Positions 46,801 to 59,805 of a stretch of DNA of 64,000 nt are shown here, in pieces. Origin of the DNA: Brienomyrus brachyistius (lineage: Eukaryota > Chordata > Actinopteri > Osteoglossiformes > Mormyridae); NCBI RefSeq assembly GCF_023856365.1, contig NC_064552.1:9583660-9647659 (forward strand), read 5' to 3'. The translations under genes and the position numbers were made by a program. The stretch's first letter is position 1, and each line of letters opens with the position of its first letter. The notes below the pieces were generated by a model. The model was not told the origin of the DNA. It worked only from the letters and a program-made list of their open reading frames with translations, and did no database searches.

Positions 46801-49800
46801 AATTACTTACGTTTTTTTATAGCAGGTAAATTAGTTTGTGAGCCAGTTGTGTTAATTATCATATACAGCACTAACGTATTTTGGTCTGGGAGGGGACTGT
46901 AAGCAGGCTCATCTTGACACCCCAGGGAAAATAGGGGGGAAAAAAAGTAGAATAAGAAATGAATTCGTGTGGTGGCTGGGAAGGGACAAACAGGGCAGCG
47001 CTGGGAGTGTGCACCGTAAAATAGAAACACATACGCATGCACTGGGAATCCGTGTAAATTGGTCTTCCTGAATCAGTGTGAATCCAGAGGGTCTCTTCCT
47101 TTCATATATTACTGGATGGCTGTTTGCCATTGAATTTTTTTAGTTTATTTAGTATTCAAGTAAGTATTTAACTTACATGGATTGTTGAACGGTGACTGTT
47201 CAATCCAGCATTCCTTTCTTTCCCAAAGCTACTTTCTAAAGAGGCTATAGTAAGAATATGTGCAGCTACCGGATTACATGCGAACACGCGTGACACACTG
47301 AAGTTCTTGCTCAGTATTTGAGAGGTCGATCATCACTGCTGAAGTAAGTGGGAGCCTAGGATAGCTACGTCATCGATTCACATCCCTGTAGAATCCCACA
47401 TCTGCAGAGTTAGGCTGGCTAATGGACCCCAAACACAGCTTGTCACAGCTTGCCGCTAAAAGGTGGCTGTATGCTGCACTTAATGTGCATGTTTGGCATG
47501 TATCCTGCTCCTGCTGTCATTTTGAAATTGTAACCGTGATAAACTAAAGATGCTTTCGCTAAAAAGGAGGCCTCCCTTAGCCCGCAAAGAGACTCAAACT
47601 ATAGCCCCTGAAATGTAGAAATAACTTCATACCATGTCTAGATTATGGAAGTTTCAAGAGTATTACTAATATAATGATTGGCATGAAGGGAATATGTAAG
47701 ACGCCCTGTGCAGAATGTGAGTACTGTACTGAGTACTGTCAGCTGTACTGGGAATAACAGATGAAGAATTTATTGAAATTGTACCCATCTGAAATCTGAT
47801 ATGCCGGTAAGAGATAATGCCGTTGAAGAGCTTTTGTTTTTTAATAGGCCGTAGTGAACGTCCACTGGGGAGGTAGAGGTGTTGCAAAGCGGAGTGCTGA
47901 AGACGACAAGCATTTTGACGGCAAAGAGGTATGAGAATGTAAAGCAAGAGCTGTGAGCTTGGGGCAATATTACGCTGTAACCGCATTCAGAGGTTTGCCC
48001 CACGTGTCCTGCCGAGGTTGATGTCGCCATGTGCGTTTCATGTTTTCGTAACTGCAGACGGGACCTTGGTGTGCTTATGGTTCGGCTGCAGGAAGGAGGG
48101 CTCTCTCTCCCATAGCCCGCGAGGGAAGCGTAGACTCGCGCAAGCCCGCGGGTCTGTTTACATTAGGGGGCCGCTGGCGGAGGGAGACGGCCAGCTATCT
48201 TGCAGTCTAAACAGCGTTAATTGATATTTGATTAACCCGAGCCAATGCTGTCCGGATGGAGGCGGGGGCTGATTTGGGGTGAAAAAATATTTGGTCAGGG
48301 GTGAAAAATTCCAGACATGGAGGCATTCCGAGAGTGTGGAGCTGCTGGATGGGATTTGTCAGGGGCTCCAGGAAGGAACCTGGAGAATCACAGCGTATCC
48401 GTAACGTATTTGTAACGTTTTCGTAACGTTTTGCGCCGCCTCGTGGTTTTGCCTGAAGGCCGTTCCTGGCTGCCGAACATCGCCCATCTCTGAGTGTTGG
48501 TTTCTTTCGGTGGTGGCTTGTGGTCAGGCTGTCTTGATGCAGCCCTGATAACGTAAAACCGCACCCCAGGTTTCTGAGCACACACAGACTCAACCTGACC
48601 GTCGAGGGTGACCCAGACATGGTGTGTGGAGCCTGGTTTTAGCGGCTTGCTGATTAGGGTCACAGATGAGCTCCTGATACAGCTTCGTGTAATTCGTCTG
48701 GCCTCTTTTGCCTCATAGTTTGCTCTCCACAACTAGAAGTTCTAGCTGTTTTTACTGGTCCGAAACACAGATGTCCCACAAGCCACTGTAGACATGGTCT
48801 CTATCCCAGTTTATCCCAGTTAAGACAGCAGCAAATGGCCAGTGGAGGAATCCCAGTGCCCTAAATTGATGCTGCGGGATCAGGCAGGTTAATACTCCTG
48901 ATGTGCCCTGGCATGCATTGCTGGTGAAAGATGATTAAAATGCTTTCAGTCGATATTATGATGTCTCTTTCAATACGAAATGAGGTCATGGGTAGATTTT
49001 TTTCTTTCTTTTTGATGTTCATTTGTCGAGGGACGGGGTTTTGCTGTTTTGATAGCCATTCTGCCGTCAGCCGACCTGTGAATATGTATTTGCGCGTCAG
49101 CAGAGGACAATGGGAAGATGTAGCGTCCGACATAGAGGAGCACAGCTCAGGACAGTCATAGTGTCCAGCGGAGAAAAGCGGAAAGCGATCTCAGCTGACG
49201 AGGTGAAGACTGCCCTACTTGTTTGAGCAGCGGTTAAATCAAAGTGGGTGGGGAGCCGTCACAGGTACAGAGTGGGGGGTTATCATGTTATCATGTATTT
49301 ACTTATAATCACATTCTTAAAGGTGTACTATATTCTTTTTTTGAATGATGTGTTACCACCTTATAGCAACACAAAATTAAAAATGTGATGAAAAAGTTAT
49401 TTTTGCTTGATATGCGTATTGTCCTTTGGCATGGTTAAATAGTACATGAATTCTTTTAAACATGTAAATGAAACTTAAGAATGCATCAGAATGACTTATA
49501 GCTACAAGTAATATTCTTGCTTATTCCTTCATAACGTCTCCGTGAAAATGCATTAAAATATCAAGTTATTCACAGATTACACACGTCTGACCTCCTGCAG
49601 GGTCTAGTAAGTGAAGTTTTGGCAGCAGTACGGTAAATGAAATGAGTAAAAATACAAAAGCAGGACGGAAAACAATTTCATCAGTCAAGAAATGAATGTC
49701 TGGTTAGAGCTACCAAAACAATTAACATCAAAGCTGATGAAAGCATGATTTTTTGTGCAAAACCGACCTTTTATTAAACAGTTCACTTTGAATCTTTAAG

Positions 49801-49828
49801 GTATTAAGAAAAAAGGTTAACGTTGGCA

Positions 49829-50135
49829 GAGCTGTACTCTGGCAAGGTGCAGTTTGGGCATAAGGGGGCGGAGCTGAACTCTGGCAAGGTGCAGTTTGGG
49901 CATAAGGGGGCGGAGCTGAACTCTGGCAAGGTGCAGTTTGGACATAAGGGGGCGGAGCTGAACTCTGGCAAGGTGCAGTTTGGACATAAGGGGGCGGAGC
50001 TGAACTCTGGCAAGGTGCAGTTTGGGCATAAGGGGGCGGAGCTGAACTCTGGCAAGGTGCAGTTTGGGCATAAGGGGGCGGAGCTGAACTCTGGCAAGGT
50101 GCAGTTTGGACATAAGGGGGCGGAGCTGAACTCCA
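49829..50135. repeat. 42-bp minisatellite
   Basis: Seven full copies of a 42-bp unit starting GAGCTGAACTCTGGCAAGGT, at 49829, 49871 and so on, plus a partial copy at 50123. Because 42 is a multiple of three, open frames of 110-120 codons appear on both strands; they are not genes. Confidence 0.97.
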
Positions 50136-50601
50136 CTCAGCTTTCTGTCTATATTTTGACCCTGCATGTGAGTAAATATGAATAATTTCTGTTTAGTTTG
50201 AAAGTTTACCTTTTCTTTGGGGGGTCTTTGACCTGTGTATTGGCCAATGCCTTGCCAGGTACCTTTACTATTAGTTAAACTGAATTTAAAGTTAAGGAAT
50301 TTAGATGACTGTTAACTTTCAGATTTAGCAGTACAATCAAAGGTTCACATTCAAGAATCTGCCTTTTCTCTGTCTGTATCTGTTAGTACCGTTTGGTGGG
50401 GTAACTGCGGAAAGTCTGCTCTCTGTCTGTGTCAACGGGAGCTGGGGGGCGGAGGGTGGGCAATGGCATCTGGGCCATGGGGGAGGACGTGCGTGTTTGT
50501 GTTCCTGCGTTAGCAGTGCGTCACGCTTTCTTGTGGGCCAGATGTACTGCAGTGCTCGTGCCTGGCAGTCTGTGAGAGCTGGTCTTGGTTGCATACTGTC
50601 C

Positions 50602-50651
50602 CCTGTCCCTGTGACCACCTGTCCCTGTGACCACCTGTCCCTGTGACCACC
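50602..50651. repeat. 16-bp tandem repeat, three copies
   Basis: Unit CCTGTCCCTGTGACCA, three copies in a row, possibly derived from an internal duplication. Confidence 0.9.
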
Positions 50652-51019
50652 GCTTAGGGTCATGGCACCGCGTGGTTCCCGAGCCGGAGCTGTGGATGAT
50701 CTTCCGGAAATGTGCCGAAGACTCTCGGCGCTGGGCCCTTCACGACCTTCTTTATCGTGTTTTATTACGGTTTTATAGAGCGGACGAAGGCCCTATTTAA
50801 AGGGAATAGCTCTCCACTCTCTGTAAAGAATAAACATGCCTGAGATGGACTTAAACGATGGTGGGAGGCAGCTCTGGGAAGTGAACGCTGCTCGTGTTTT
50901 GATCTGATGTCCCATGTGACAGCCAGTTGGTTCGTGAGGCACGGTACTGTGTGTCACCGGTTAGACGATCATGGCCTCGTTTATTGTAGAAGGTCGTCGA
51001 CACGCCGCTTCTGACATCC

Positions 51020-51090
51020 CCCCCGGGATGGACACCAGGTCCTAAGCAACCCGGATAAGCGGTTATGGAAGACGGATAGATGGATGAAAA
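51020..51090 (-). mobile_element. LINE-type tail fragment (minus orientation)
   Basis: GATGGACACCAGGTCC, then ACCCGGATAAGCGGTTATGG and GACGGATAGATGGATG: the reverse of the CCATCCAT...CGCTTATCC tail. Confidence 0.6.
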
Positions 51091-51418
51091 TAATGAGGCA
51101 GAGTCCCGGCTCGATTAAAAGGCATGGAGACGCTTTAATTTGACAAATATGTACGGAGGATGCGCTTGCCTCTAATCTCAGCCATTAGTCAGCGGGGAAA
51201 TGGAGGTGCGCAGATGCGGTCTTTGTTTAGACAGGGCTGAAGGTAGAGAAGCAGTGAAGTGCCCCGGAGATTATAATCGCAGGATTTTGCAAGCGGCCTG
51301 CCGTTCTCGGCAGGAAGGTGGAGAAGGCGATCGTCATGAGGTCGAAACCTCCTCGAGCAGAATTAGTCTGAAGCTTAGTGTGGGATGGGTAGGACATTTC
51401 TTAAAACAGTACTGTTGG

Positions 51419-51590
51419 TGAGTGGCACAGCGGGTTGGGATTAGAAGGTGATTAGAAGGTCGCTGGTTCAAATCCCAGTGCCAGCCTTGAGCAAGGCCCT
51501 TAATCCCCAATTGCTCCTGGGTGTGTCTGACCCAGCTTTCTCAAAAATATATGTTGCTTTGGATAAAAGTGTTTGCTAAAATAAAACTGT
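51419..51590 (+). mobile_element. tRNA-derived SINE copy (V-SINE-like)
   Basis: Box A-like GTGGCACAGCGGG and box B GGTTCAAATCC head, then CTTGAGCAAGGCCCTTAATC, CCAATTGCTCCTGGGTG and a 3' end TTTGGATAAAAGTGTTTGCT. This is the well-known layout of a common fish SINE. Confidence 0.75.
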
Positions 51591-51887
51591 GAAAATGTAA
51601 AATCTGTCCCAGTCTGGGAGAATGTGCTTTGATCGTGGGAGAGGAGCACACCCCCTGCTCCAGCGGTGACCCCACCGACCACAAACGACCATGTCTGCCA
51701 TGCTGTGATTGTGACAGCTGCTTGCTGCTTTGGGGAGGGGGGGGGAGGGGGTTCACATGTCTTGCAGTGCTTGAAGGGTATAGAAGTCCCCGCATTGCCA
51801 AAATACCTCTTGCAGAGTCAGCGTGTGAAATCTGCCTGCACTAATTAGTGCCAGAAAAGGATGGCTGAAATTCCCATTGTGCACTCT

Positions 51888-51890
<3 letters not shown>

Positions 51891-51944
<54 letters not shown>
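51891..51944. repeat. (CA)n microsatellite
   Basis: About 27 perfect CA units. Shorter CA/TG runs are at 11213-11241, 62770-62794 and 63157-63184. Confidence 0.97.
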
Positions 51945-51946
<2 letters not shown>

Positions 51947-54900
51947 GCAAGTTCAGTGTTTGATGCCTGTGTGCCAGTGCATTCAGGCAGGAAAGAAAAG
52001 ATAAACCAGTCAGTTCTGCAGCACAGACTGGCCTAATGTTGTTCAATGTGATCCTTGAGGCCCCAGTTTGATCCCCCCCCCCCCCCCCCCCACGATCAGC
52101 ATAACGTAGCATTGCTGTTGCAGGAGTATTTTGTGCTTGTTCTATTGGCCGTTCATTGTCGGCACGTCAGAAATGATTCACGCGTTTTGTATTTCTGTTT
52201 TCTGTTGAGGCTTTTCAGTGAGATATTTATTACGAAGGCAGCCTTGTACTTTCATACCCAGTGGTGTGAAGAAGTCAGTACTGGTGATGGGTGTTTCTGT
52301 CATTTAATACGGAACATAATTTTTTTTATTCTGACATTTACTAGAAATAACAAATTACACTGATGCACTTTAACCCAAACAGAATAAAAGCCGTTTTAGG
52401 GAATTTTGGTTCTTCCTCTGTCTGCCTCATACGCGGCTGCTTATATGAAGTGTTTGGTTGGCTGATGGTGATCACTTTCTGATCCCACATCGCGAGTGTT
52501 TGAGGTCCAAAGGACACTTCTCAGATCATGGCCTCTCAGATCTGCATCCAGGGAAGCTTTTTACAGTACAGTTTAACTCAAAAATTATCTGTCAGCAAAG
52601 GCTTTTTAGTTGTTCTTCTCAGTTTGTTTTATTTGAGTAGACACTTTTGTCCAAAGTGACACGTTTTTGAGAAGGCGGGATCTCTGCAGCATTTGGGGGT
52701 TAAGGGCTTCGCTCAGGCGCCGAGTCTTAACTTACTGAACCACACATCGCCTCCAAAATCACTTGTTATATTTACTTTGGTAAATGATCTCACACACAGA
52801 AATGTCCAGCCAACCCTCTGTGTTCCTCATGGGTCACTAGTGTAGATTTCGTTTTTTTTTTCCTTTTTTTCCCTCTTTCTTTTCTTTCTCTCTTTATTTC
52901 TTGCGATCGCTCTCTACCTTTCTAACTTCTTCCAGTTTGGAGTCTCTTTGGAGCAGGCATCTAGCCTGAGGACGTACATCAGAAAGGCAGGTGCCACGAT
53001 CAGATGACTGTGGTCAGAAACCATGACTGTCGGTTTTTAAAGTCCCATAGGATCGATGGAGCTCCCCACCAAAAGGGGCCAAACGCAGCTGCCCCCGTTT
53101 GTCAAATGCGGTGTGGAGCCCCTGGCAGGATCAAATCGAGCATGAGTTGATGTCAGCTCTGGTTACAGGCCAGTGAGGACCTGACGGGCGTCCGCTCAGT
53201 GCCCGATTCTCCAGACGCCAGAAGGCCTGGATTAGCGCCACGCACCTGCTCCGTCCTGATCCTGCTCGTGCTGATGGTGGCCTTGTCCTGCTGACCCTAA
53301 TCAGCGTCCCTACGTATCATCTCGCCCATTCCTTCTCTGTGAAGTTCCTCTGTACCCCCCCTCGTAAAATAATTGGCATAGACCCCTTAGATTAACAGGG
53401 GCTCTGTTTAGCCGCTCAGCTTTTATCCAATTGCTCAGTGGCGGCAGTGTGTTGTAGCGATGTAGCGCCCTGCCTTTTAAAGGCAAAACGGGCTGCTAAA
53501 CTGGACAGGGGGATGGATTTGGGGGTTGGGGGTTGGGGGGCGAACACTTGTTAATACCCCCCACCCGGTTTACCACTATTTGTCCTGTGCATGGGCTCTG
53601 TTTATGGTTGCTGTTCACCTGCACCCTGCACACACATTTATTACCCATGGTGCACTGGGGCTGGTGAAGTCAAGCCAAGAGACCAGGTCATCGCTTCATG
53701 GGCCCCATAAATCAGAATCCTTATTCGGCTCCCTGCTTTACCACATAGTCTGGTTGCAGTGTCCCAGCTGAGGGGGGAGGGGGTATTATGGAAGGCCAAC
53801 CACTTGTCATTTTTATCCAATAGCTGCCCCCATCACTGCTGTCCCAGTGGTGCAATCTAAAATCTGACAACGGTTAGCACAGTTCGGTCTGTAGCAGGAA
53901 GCCCCTCCTATGAGAAGCGGCGTAGAACACGCTCCGCTGGTCGAGGGTGTGGGTGGGGGGTGGGAATTCACATGGGTGCCCCCGCTCACATAAACAGGAA
54001 ATAAGCAAAGTTTTGCCACAAAAGAAGGTAGACATTGGCTAAGGTGAATGGCATGTGAAACAGTTTCACCCTGATAAGCTATAACGGTTTGTTCTTTCAT
54101 ACATCTACTAAGGATTTAAAATACATGCATAAAAAATGGAATTCAGCTTGTGAGCTGTACCTTATTCCCTCTGTCAATGTTTAATCTGACAGCAGTGAAA
54201 ATATCTATTGTTTTTATATGCTTAAATGCACAATTGTTTGATCAAATCTGAAGCTTCGACTAATGGGATATTTCTGTGAGTGTGACCGTTAGATTTTTGT
54301 GTTTGCACGGTCTGATTCTTTTTATTTTTTTCTTGCGTACCTTGTAGCCACACAACCTTTACCCATGTGTACATTTTTCACAGCTTATGCAATGTTGTGA
54401 GGTATTGTGAGGTGTGACATTAAATAACCCCACTGGCCTTGAAAGGAAAAATGCCTTTTTTTATCAGTCTTGTGGATTTTTCAGCTCAGTGTTGTGAATT
54501 GCCAGCATAATTTCCATGGAAACATCATTTTTTCCCTCTACTCAAAAATGTTATTTGCACCGAGTAGACTTGTGTAAATGAAATCCGAACAAGGGAGGTC
54601 TGAGAAATTGACTTGCAAAGCATTACTGATAATCCTGGTTGCTGTGGCAATAATCTACTTAATTCAGAAATGCAGACTTGAGCATGCATTAGTGTTAAAG
54701 GTTCCTCCCCTATCCTGCTGGTCACAAGCACTTCTATCCTGATTTGTTTGTTGTTTTTTTAATATGTTAGCCTAAAATTAAATATAGTTCATTGTTCTCT
54801 TTTTCTTACATTTGGTTTCTTCCGCGAAGATCCTGTAACAGGAGCAGGAAAAACCAAATGAATGCAAGCAGGAGACACCAAGTGCCTGCTTAATGAGAAG

Positions 54901-55916
54901 TGAAAGTCCATTTTCTAGGCAGGAAGTCATTGGGCCGATGAATTTTGTGAAATGCAGTCGGAATTGCTTGTCTTGTTTGTTCCTTCGTGGCATTCACCCA
55001 GCGTGACCTCGGATATAGGTCCTCAGTGGCGGATTTGCCTTTGGTTCTCATTGCGGAATTGCATTTGCGGATTTTAATGCCCACAAGGGGATTCATGTTT
55101 CTTGGTTTTAGATGAGTCACTGTAAGAGCATCATAGCACTAAGACAGGACTACTTCTGATCTGTGGTTCCAGTATAACGTTATAATATCATGTAAGTGGC
55201 TTTCTAGACTGTGCATGAAATTATAATAAATAGCTTCTCTCTGTCGTGCTAAGACACTTCTGAAATATGCCCTCATACCTGGCTGTAAATCAAACGTCTA
55301 AAGCATGTTCTGTCCTGGCTGATAGGTGAACACAAAACTTAAAGAAACAATAGACACAGAACATGTTTAGCAGAACCTACAACCGGGTGCTGCATAAGCA
55401 GCTGGTCGATAAATGGATTTTTATCACTTACCCTACGTGATCCCATCAAGCTATCTAACTGATTTTATTTTTTTTTTTTTTGTATTACTTGCTTGTGTTA
55501 ATACTTTTCTGTTTCCTGTGGAACTCACAGTAAATTGCATTTGCCCTTAATGGGGGAAAAAAGAACAATCGACTTTGCTTTAGGACATAATCGTTTTGTC
55601 GCCTGGTCTTCCGCCACAGAGCGGCAAAGCACAATGGGATTACTTGGGCAGGAGAGGCCCGGGGCGCTGGCCTTCCAGGAAATTAATCACCATCCCGCCG
55701 ATTTCCCGCGATAGCCGTTGATGTTAGCAAAATCGCCACTGCTTACTGGACATTAACACAAAAAATATAGATATTCTGAAATAAATATCTGCAGGGGCAC
55801 CCTGGACATTGGGGGATGTGATTACAAATATTAAAAACTCCATTTCCTATAAGTATTCCCTTGTTTCCCAGCAGTTTTGAACTTTACAGTATACAGTGTA
55901 GTTTTTACAGGTTTAG

Positions 55917-55995
55917 GATATCAGTCACCCGGGATCAGTCACCCGAGATCAGTCAACCGGGATCAGTCACCCGGGATCAGTCACCCGAGATCAGT
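55917..55995. repeat. 15-bp tandem repeat
   Basis: About five copies of a unit close to GATCAGTCACCCGGG (variants ACCCGAG and AACCGGG). Confidence 0.92.
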
Positions 55996-56102
55996 CACCC
56001 TGAATCTCTCACATCACTTTTCAAGATGTTTCTTTCTTGCTGTCTGATCCAGGTTATTTAATGTTATCATATGTTCACATATGTTTATCCCTTGGTCGCA
56101 TA

Positions 56103-56646
56103 TACTGCCCGGCCAAAACATAAGTCACAGTTTTGAATTTAAATCAGCAAGTACATAAGAGTCAATAATTGTATCATTTTTATAGCTCAGCAAATGTTAT
56201 TCAGCAATAAAGTGAAGACAGCTGAGTACCTGAATCTACCGAATGGCCAGGTTACCCCATCAGTGGATTCTCTTCATTCCTAATGGCATGGGTATATTCC
56301 AGGACGATAATTCCGAGATTAATTGGGCTCCAATTATTCAAAGAGTGATTCAGGGAGCACGAGGAATCATTTTCACACACGGATTGGCCACCACAGAATC
56401 TTGACCTTAACCCCACTGAATGTCTTTAAGATGTGCTGAAGAAGACTGCATGGAGTTCACCTCACCTGTCAGCAATACAAGATCTTGATGGGAAATGAAT
56501 GCAAATTTAGAAATTTGAAATAAAAAATATTGAGATTTTGGATAAGCACGTGGAAACAATGTATTGACAAATGCGCACCATAATCAAAGCTAAAGGTGGT
56601 GCAACGAAATATTAAAGGTGTGTGACCTTTTTTTTTGCCCGTGTAC
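56103..56646. mobile_element. Tc1/mariner-like element, decayed
   Basis: Inverted ends: left TACTGCCCGGCCAAAACATA, right TTTTTTTTTGCCCGTGTA. A plus-strand fragment encodes FQDDNSEINWAPIIQ, recalling the FQ(Q)DN block of Tc1-like transposases, followed by stops. About 540 bp, so internally deleted and not autonomous. Confidence 0.75.
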
Positions 56647-57371
56647 ATTTATTATACCGTAGACTCGGTTATATGATGTCATGTGAGATGTCTTGTTCTG
56701 CCTGAGTGTAACATTGGGGGACTTTTAATTTATTAAAGGACTGTGCACTTGCTATTATAAACCGTAAGTCTATATCTTGGGCATGTGAGAGAAGCAGGAA
56801 AACAAGAATACAGTCGCGCACTTTACATTGGTGGAGGAAACATCAGTGACATTTGATACACTCCTGATATCCATGATGGAAAAATAAGATCCGAAGACTG
56901 ACAGATAGCGTTAAAGGACAGCGTGAGACGATCGGAATATGGCTAAACGTGTAGCAGACAGAGGATGTGACAACAGACGATATGATGTCAAAGACATAGA
57001 GGATATAGACGATTTTTGCCTCCTTAAATAAGCATCAATAATAAAGGATGCGGCAGTCAAGAAGTGTATTGCTGGCTGACAATTGGCAGAGCTGCAGTGA
57101 AGGACAAAGGAAAAACAATTTGGAACTATTGACATTTCTCAGAGCAAAGATTGCAATTATTCAGATTCTCTGTCACTTTTTATGGATGGGAAAGCTGGAC
57201 TGTGATGAAGTGGTAGAGGCAGAGTATCAATACCTTTGAATGTCACAGAGTAAAATAATCAAGTAGATTTTTATTCAAAGCAAATCCGAACTTTCTCATG
57301 AAGCAGAAATGGCTGGTGAATGATCAGTGATTGAAAGACCTCAAGAGGACCATGTGCAGAAACACTGTAGA

Positions 57372-57527
57372 TCAGCATTTCCCAGTCCGGTCCTTGGGGA
57401 CCCCCATGTTTTTGTTCCCTCCCAGCCCCCTGCCAGACGTTCCAAATTTTTGCTCCCTCATAGTTCCCAGTAAGGAGCAAAAACATGTACTGTCTGTGTG
57501 TCCCCTAGGACCTCATTGGGAAACGCT
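57372..57527. mobile_element. Fold-back element, copy 2
   Basis: Left end AGCATTTCCCAGTCCGGTCC and right end AGGACCTCATTGGGAAACGC are inverted copies, and the core has AAGGAGCAAAAACATG as in the copy at 33003-33127. Confidence 0.75.
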
Positions 57528-59104
57528 ACCATAGACGGACTCAGTCATCAAAATGAAGATGCTGTTGGGAAGCCTGAAGACACAGGCAGAAGGTTCTGCA
57601 GGATTTATGTTTATATGCTCATCAGCAGTAAACGCTGCCCGCAGTGCAGGTGCCAGTTACCTCAATGTACGGGGTCACAACATAACCAACGACAGAATTA
57701 GCTGCTTTTCTGGGTAGAGAGAAAACCGAATTAGTCCTTAAGTCTCCCCAGCTGTGTCACCCAGTAACTTTCCAGTAATTGTAATTGATGACCGGTTTGA
57801 CCATGAAAGATGTCTCTCTTGCGTCACTGTCCTTCAGATCTGTGAGGACCGTCAATATTTTACGCTTGAGGGCACAAGCTCTTTTTGCCAGTTGTCAGGA
57901 CGCTCTAAATCTGCTCCGTTCCCCCCCCACCCCACCCCCTCGCATTCTGCGTCCTTTCCGATAACTGCTGCCGAATGATCCAACAATTCCAACTGAGGAA
58001 TGTCCGACTGCTGGTTAGCGTTAAGGGCTAATGGCCCCCAGCGGCGCCTCTAACTGGCCCCAGCAGGAAGTCCTCTAGTAAATGCATTCCTTATTAGATG
58101 TCAACAGAACTTGTATTACTGTCTAAATCTGAAATTACAAATGGTTTTTGGTGGAAAATGCACTTAGTAATTCTGTCACCTAGTGACATGCCCTCTGGTA
58201 TTAAGCAGCAGTGTTGGGATGACGCAGTGCTGTCAGGCATATTTGCAGACGACCATCATGGGTCCCACGCAAACACAACAAACATAAACGTTCAAATGCT
58301 GTGCTGTTGTGGTATGAAGCCCTCTACCCCGGTTACGTCCCTGGTTTATGAAGTTGACGGCGAACCGCAATGAAATTAAAGCAGCTTCTGTTTTCCATCG
58401 TCGTAACTTTCCAGGAGAATGAGACTGACAGCCTTGTCGCGTTGTTATTTCTGTATGTGCCCATACAGATGTATGTGCCCATGCGACTAATGTGCCCAAG
58501 TCCGCTTTGACAAATCGAAACTGTAGTCCCCACTTCCGTAGTGTGATTGAACACCCCACATCTAATCATAATGGCTGATTGTCCAGTAGCCCGCCCCCCC
58601 CATCTAAGCTATAGTATATAACTTCATCTTTAACCTCTTCTAGATGACTTAAGATTAAAGATTCAGTTATTTATTGTCATTGTACACAAGAGCACAAGAC
58701 CGGGCCAATGATTTCCTAATCTGTGTAAACAAAAACACAAGTCAAGATTTGTAAACGATATGTATAATATAGTTAATAAATATATGCACTGTATAAATGG
58801 ATAGGTAGTATATGGTAGTGCCTGGGGGGGCTCGAGAGTTAGCGTGAATCCTTTACTGAAAGTCCCTTTGTGAGAATCTTTTAGTGCCCGGTTCAGCCTG
58901 GTTAGCGCATTGGGGTTAGTCTGGGGGTGTGGACTCTGTATGCCCTGCATGTTCTGCCTGAAGGCAGCAGTTCAAACAATAGTCCAGGCGATGCGTCCTT
59001 GTGGACGCTTGTTAAGATATGTTCTCGTCAGAAGAGAATCTCCGCTGGAGTGCAGATGCTACCCTTGAGCTGACGTTGATTTCATCTGGTTCCTCTATCC
59101 GCAG

Positions 59105-59360
59105 CTTCGCTATGGTTTGAGGCTCCTGGTCCACCTGCTCCATCCCTCCAGGAAACTCCTGGCCTCTGCGGGCGGAGGGGCCTGCTGCCGGGACTCATGG
59201 CCGTGCACCTGTAAGGGGCCGTCGAGCTTCCGCGTCTCCTCTCACCAGACTGCGGTCTCCACTTATATCTCCGGGGCTCTCCTGGAGGCCACAGCCTCCA
59301 TCGGGGCCCGCACTGCCATCCCCTGCCTGGCGAGCTCCTCCGGAAAGACCATGCTGAAAG
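59105..59360 (+). CDS. plce1: PLCE1 second coding exon
   Basis: 256 nt from acceptor CTATCCGCAG to donor GTAGGC at 59361. In phase 0 it encodes LRYGLRLLVHLLHPS, RKLLAS, a cysteine-containing stretch, then TAVSTYISGALLEATASIGA and KTMLK. Human PLCE1 has [20 protein letters not shown] and RMMLKE at the corresponding place. It starts on a codon boundary, as the previous exon's end requires, and ends one base into a codon, consistent with human MLK(E). The gap from the previous coding exon is about 28 kb. No further plce1 exon was recognised with confidence before 64000. Confidence 0.88.
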
Positions 59361-59608
59361 GTAGGCGAGACGCTGCTCCGTTGGAGGAGAAGAGTAAAAC
59401 CGGGGGTGACCACAAACCAGAAAGCCACGGGGGCTCTGTGTTATTACTCTCAACCCACAGAGCTGGCGCTAACGAATCGTTATGCAGGATTCCTGTGTGC
59501 AGGTTTCGGCCAAATCCAGTTAACCACATGGCCACAGGTACTTACATATGCGGCCGCTGACTCACTAGGACTGCAAAACCGCCAAACCTTGCCAGTAGGT
59601 CGCTGTAG

Positions 59609-59805
59609 CAGTGTGCAGCCTAGTAGGTTAGGGATCTGTGGCCAGAAGACTGTGGGTTTAAATCCTCCGGCTAGTAAAGTATTCATATCTCTGTTAGGCC
59701 CTATAGCAAGGCTTATAATCTCAGTCGTTCCTGGGACACTGACTGTACTCTGCTCTCTGATACTCACTTGTACATTGCTTTGGATAGTACATTTACACTT
59801 AATAA
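59609..59805 (+). mobile_element. tRNA-derived SINE copy (V-SINE-like), diverged
   Basis: Head with box A-like GCAGCCTAGTAGGTTAGG and box B-like GGTTTAAATCC, then TAGCAAGGCTTATAATC, GTCGTTCCTGGGAC and TTGCTTTGGATAGT. It is a more diverged relative of the copy at 51419, and sits just after the second plce1 coding exon. Confidence 0.65.

Larger units (their letters stand above)
31107..59104. other. plce1: plce1 intron (about 28 kb)
   Basis: No conserved coding exon found between the two plce1 coding exons, and their phases match directly, so none is needed. The intron holds the interspersed and tandem repeats listed separately, many C/G runs, and GC-rich open frames with no recognisable homology. 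An alternative plce1 promoter could lie here but I cannot point to it. Confidence 0.6.

Noticed and set aside
56890..57240. Possible remnant of a retrotransposon coding region
   Set aside because: A few suggestive words in the translation but no reverse-transcriptase or nuclease motif could be identified.
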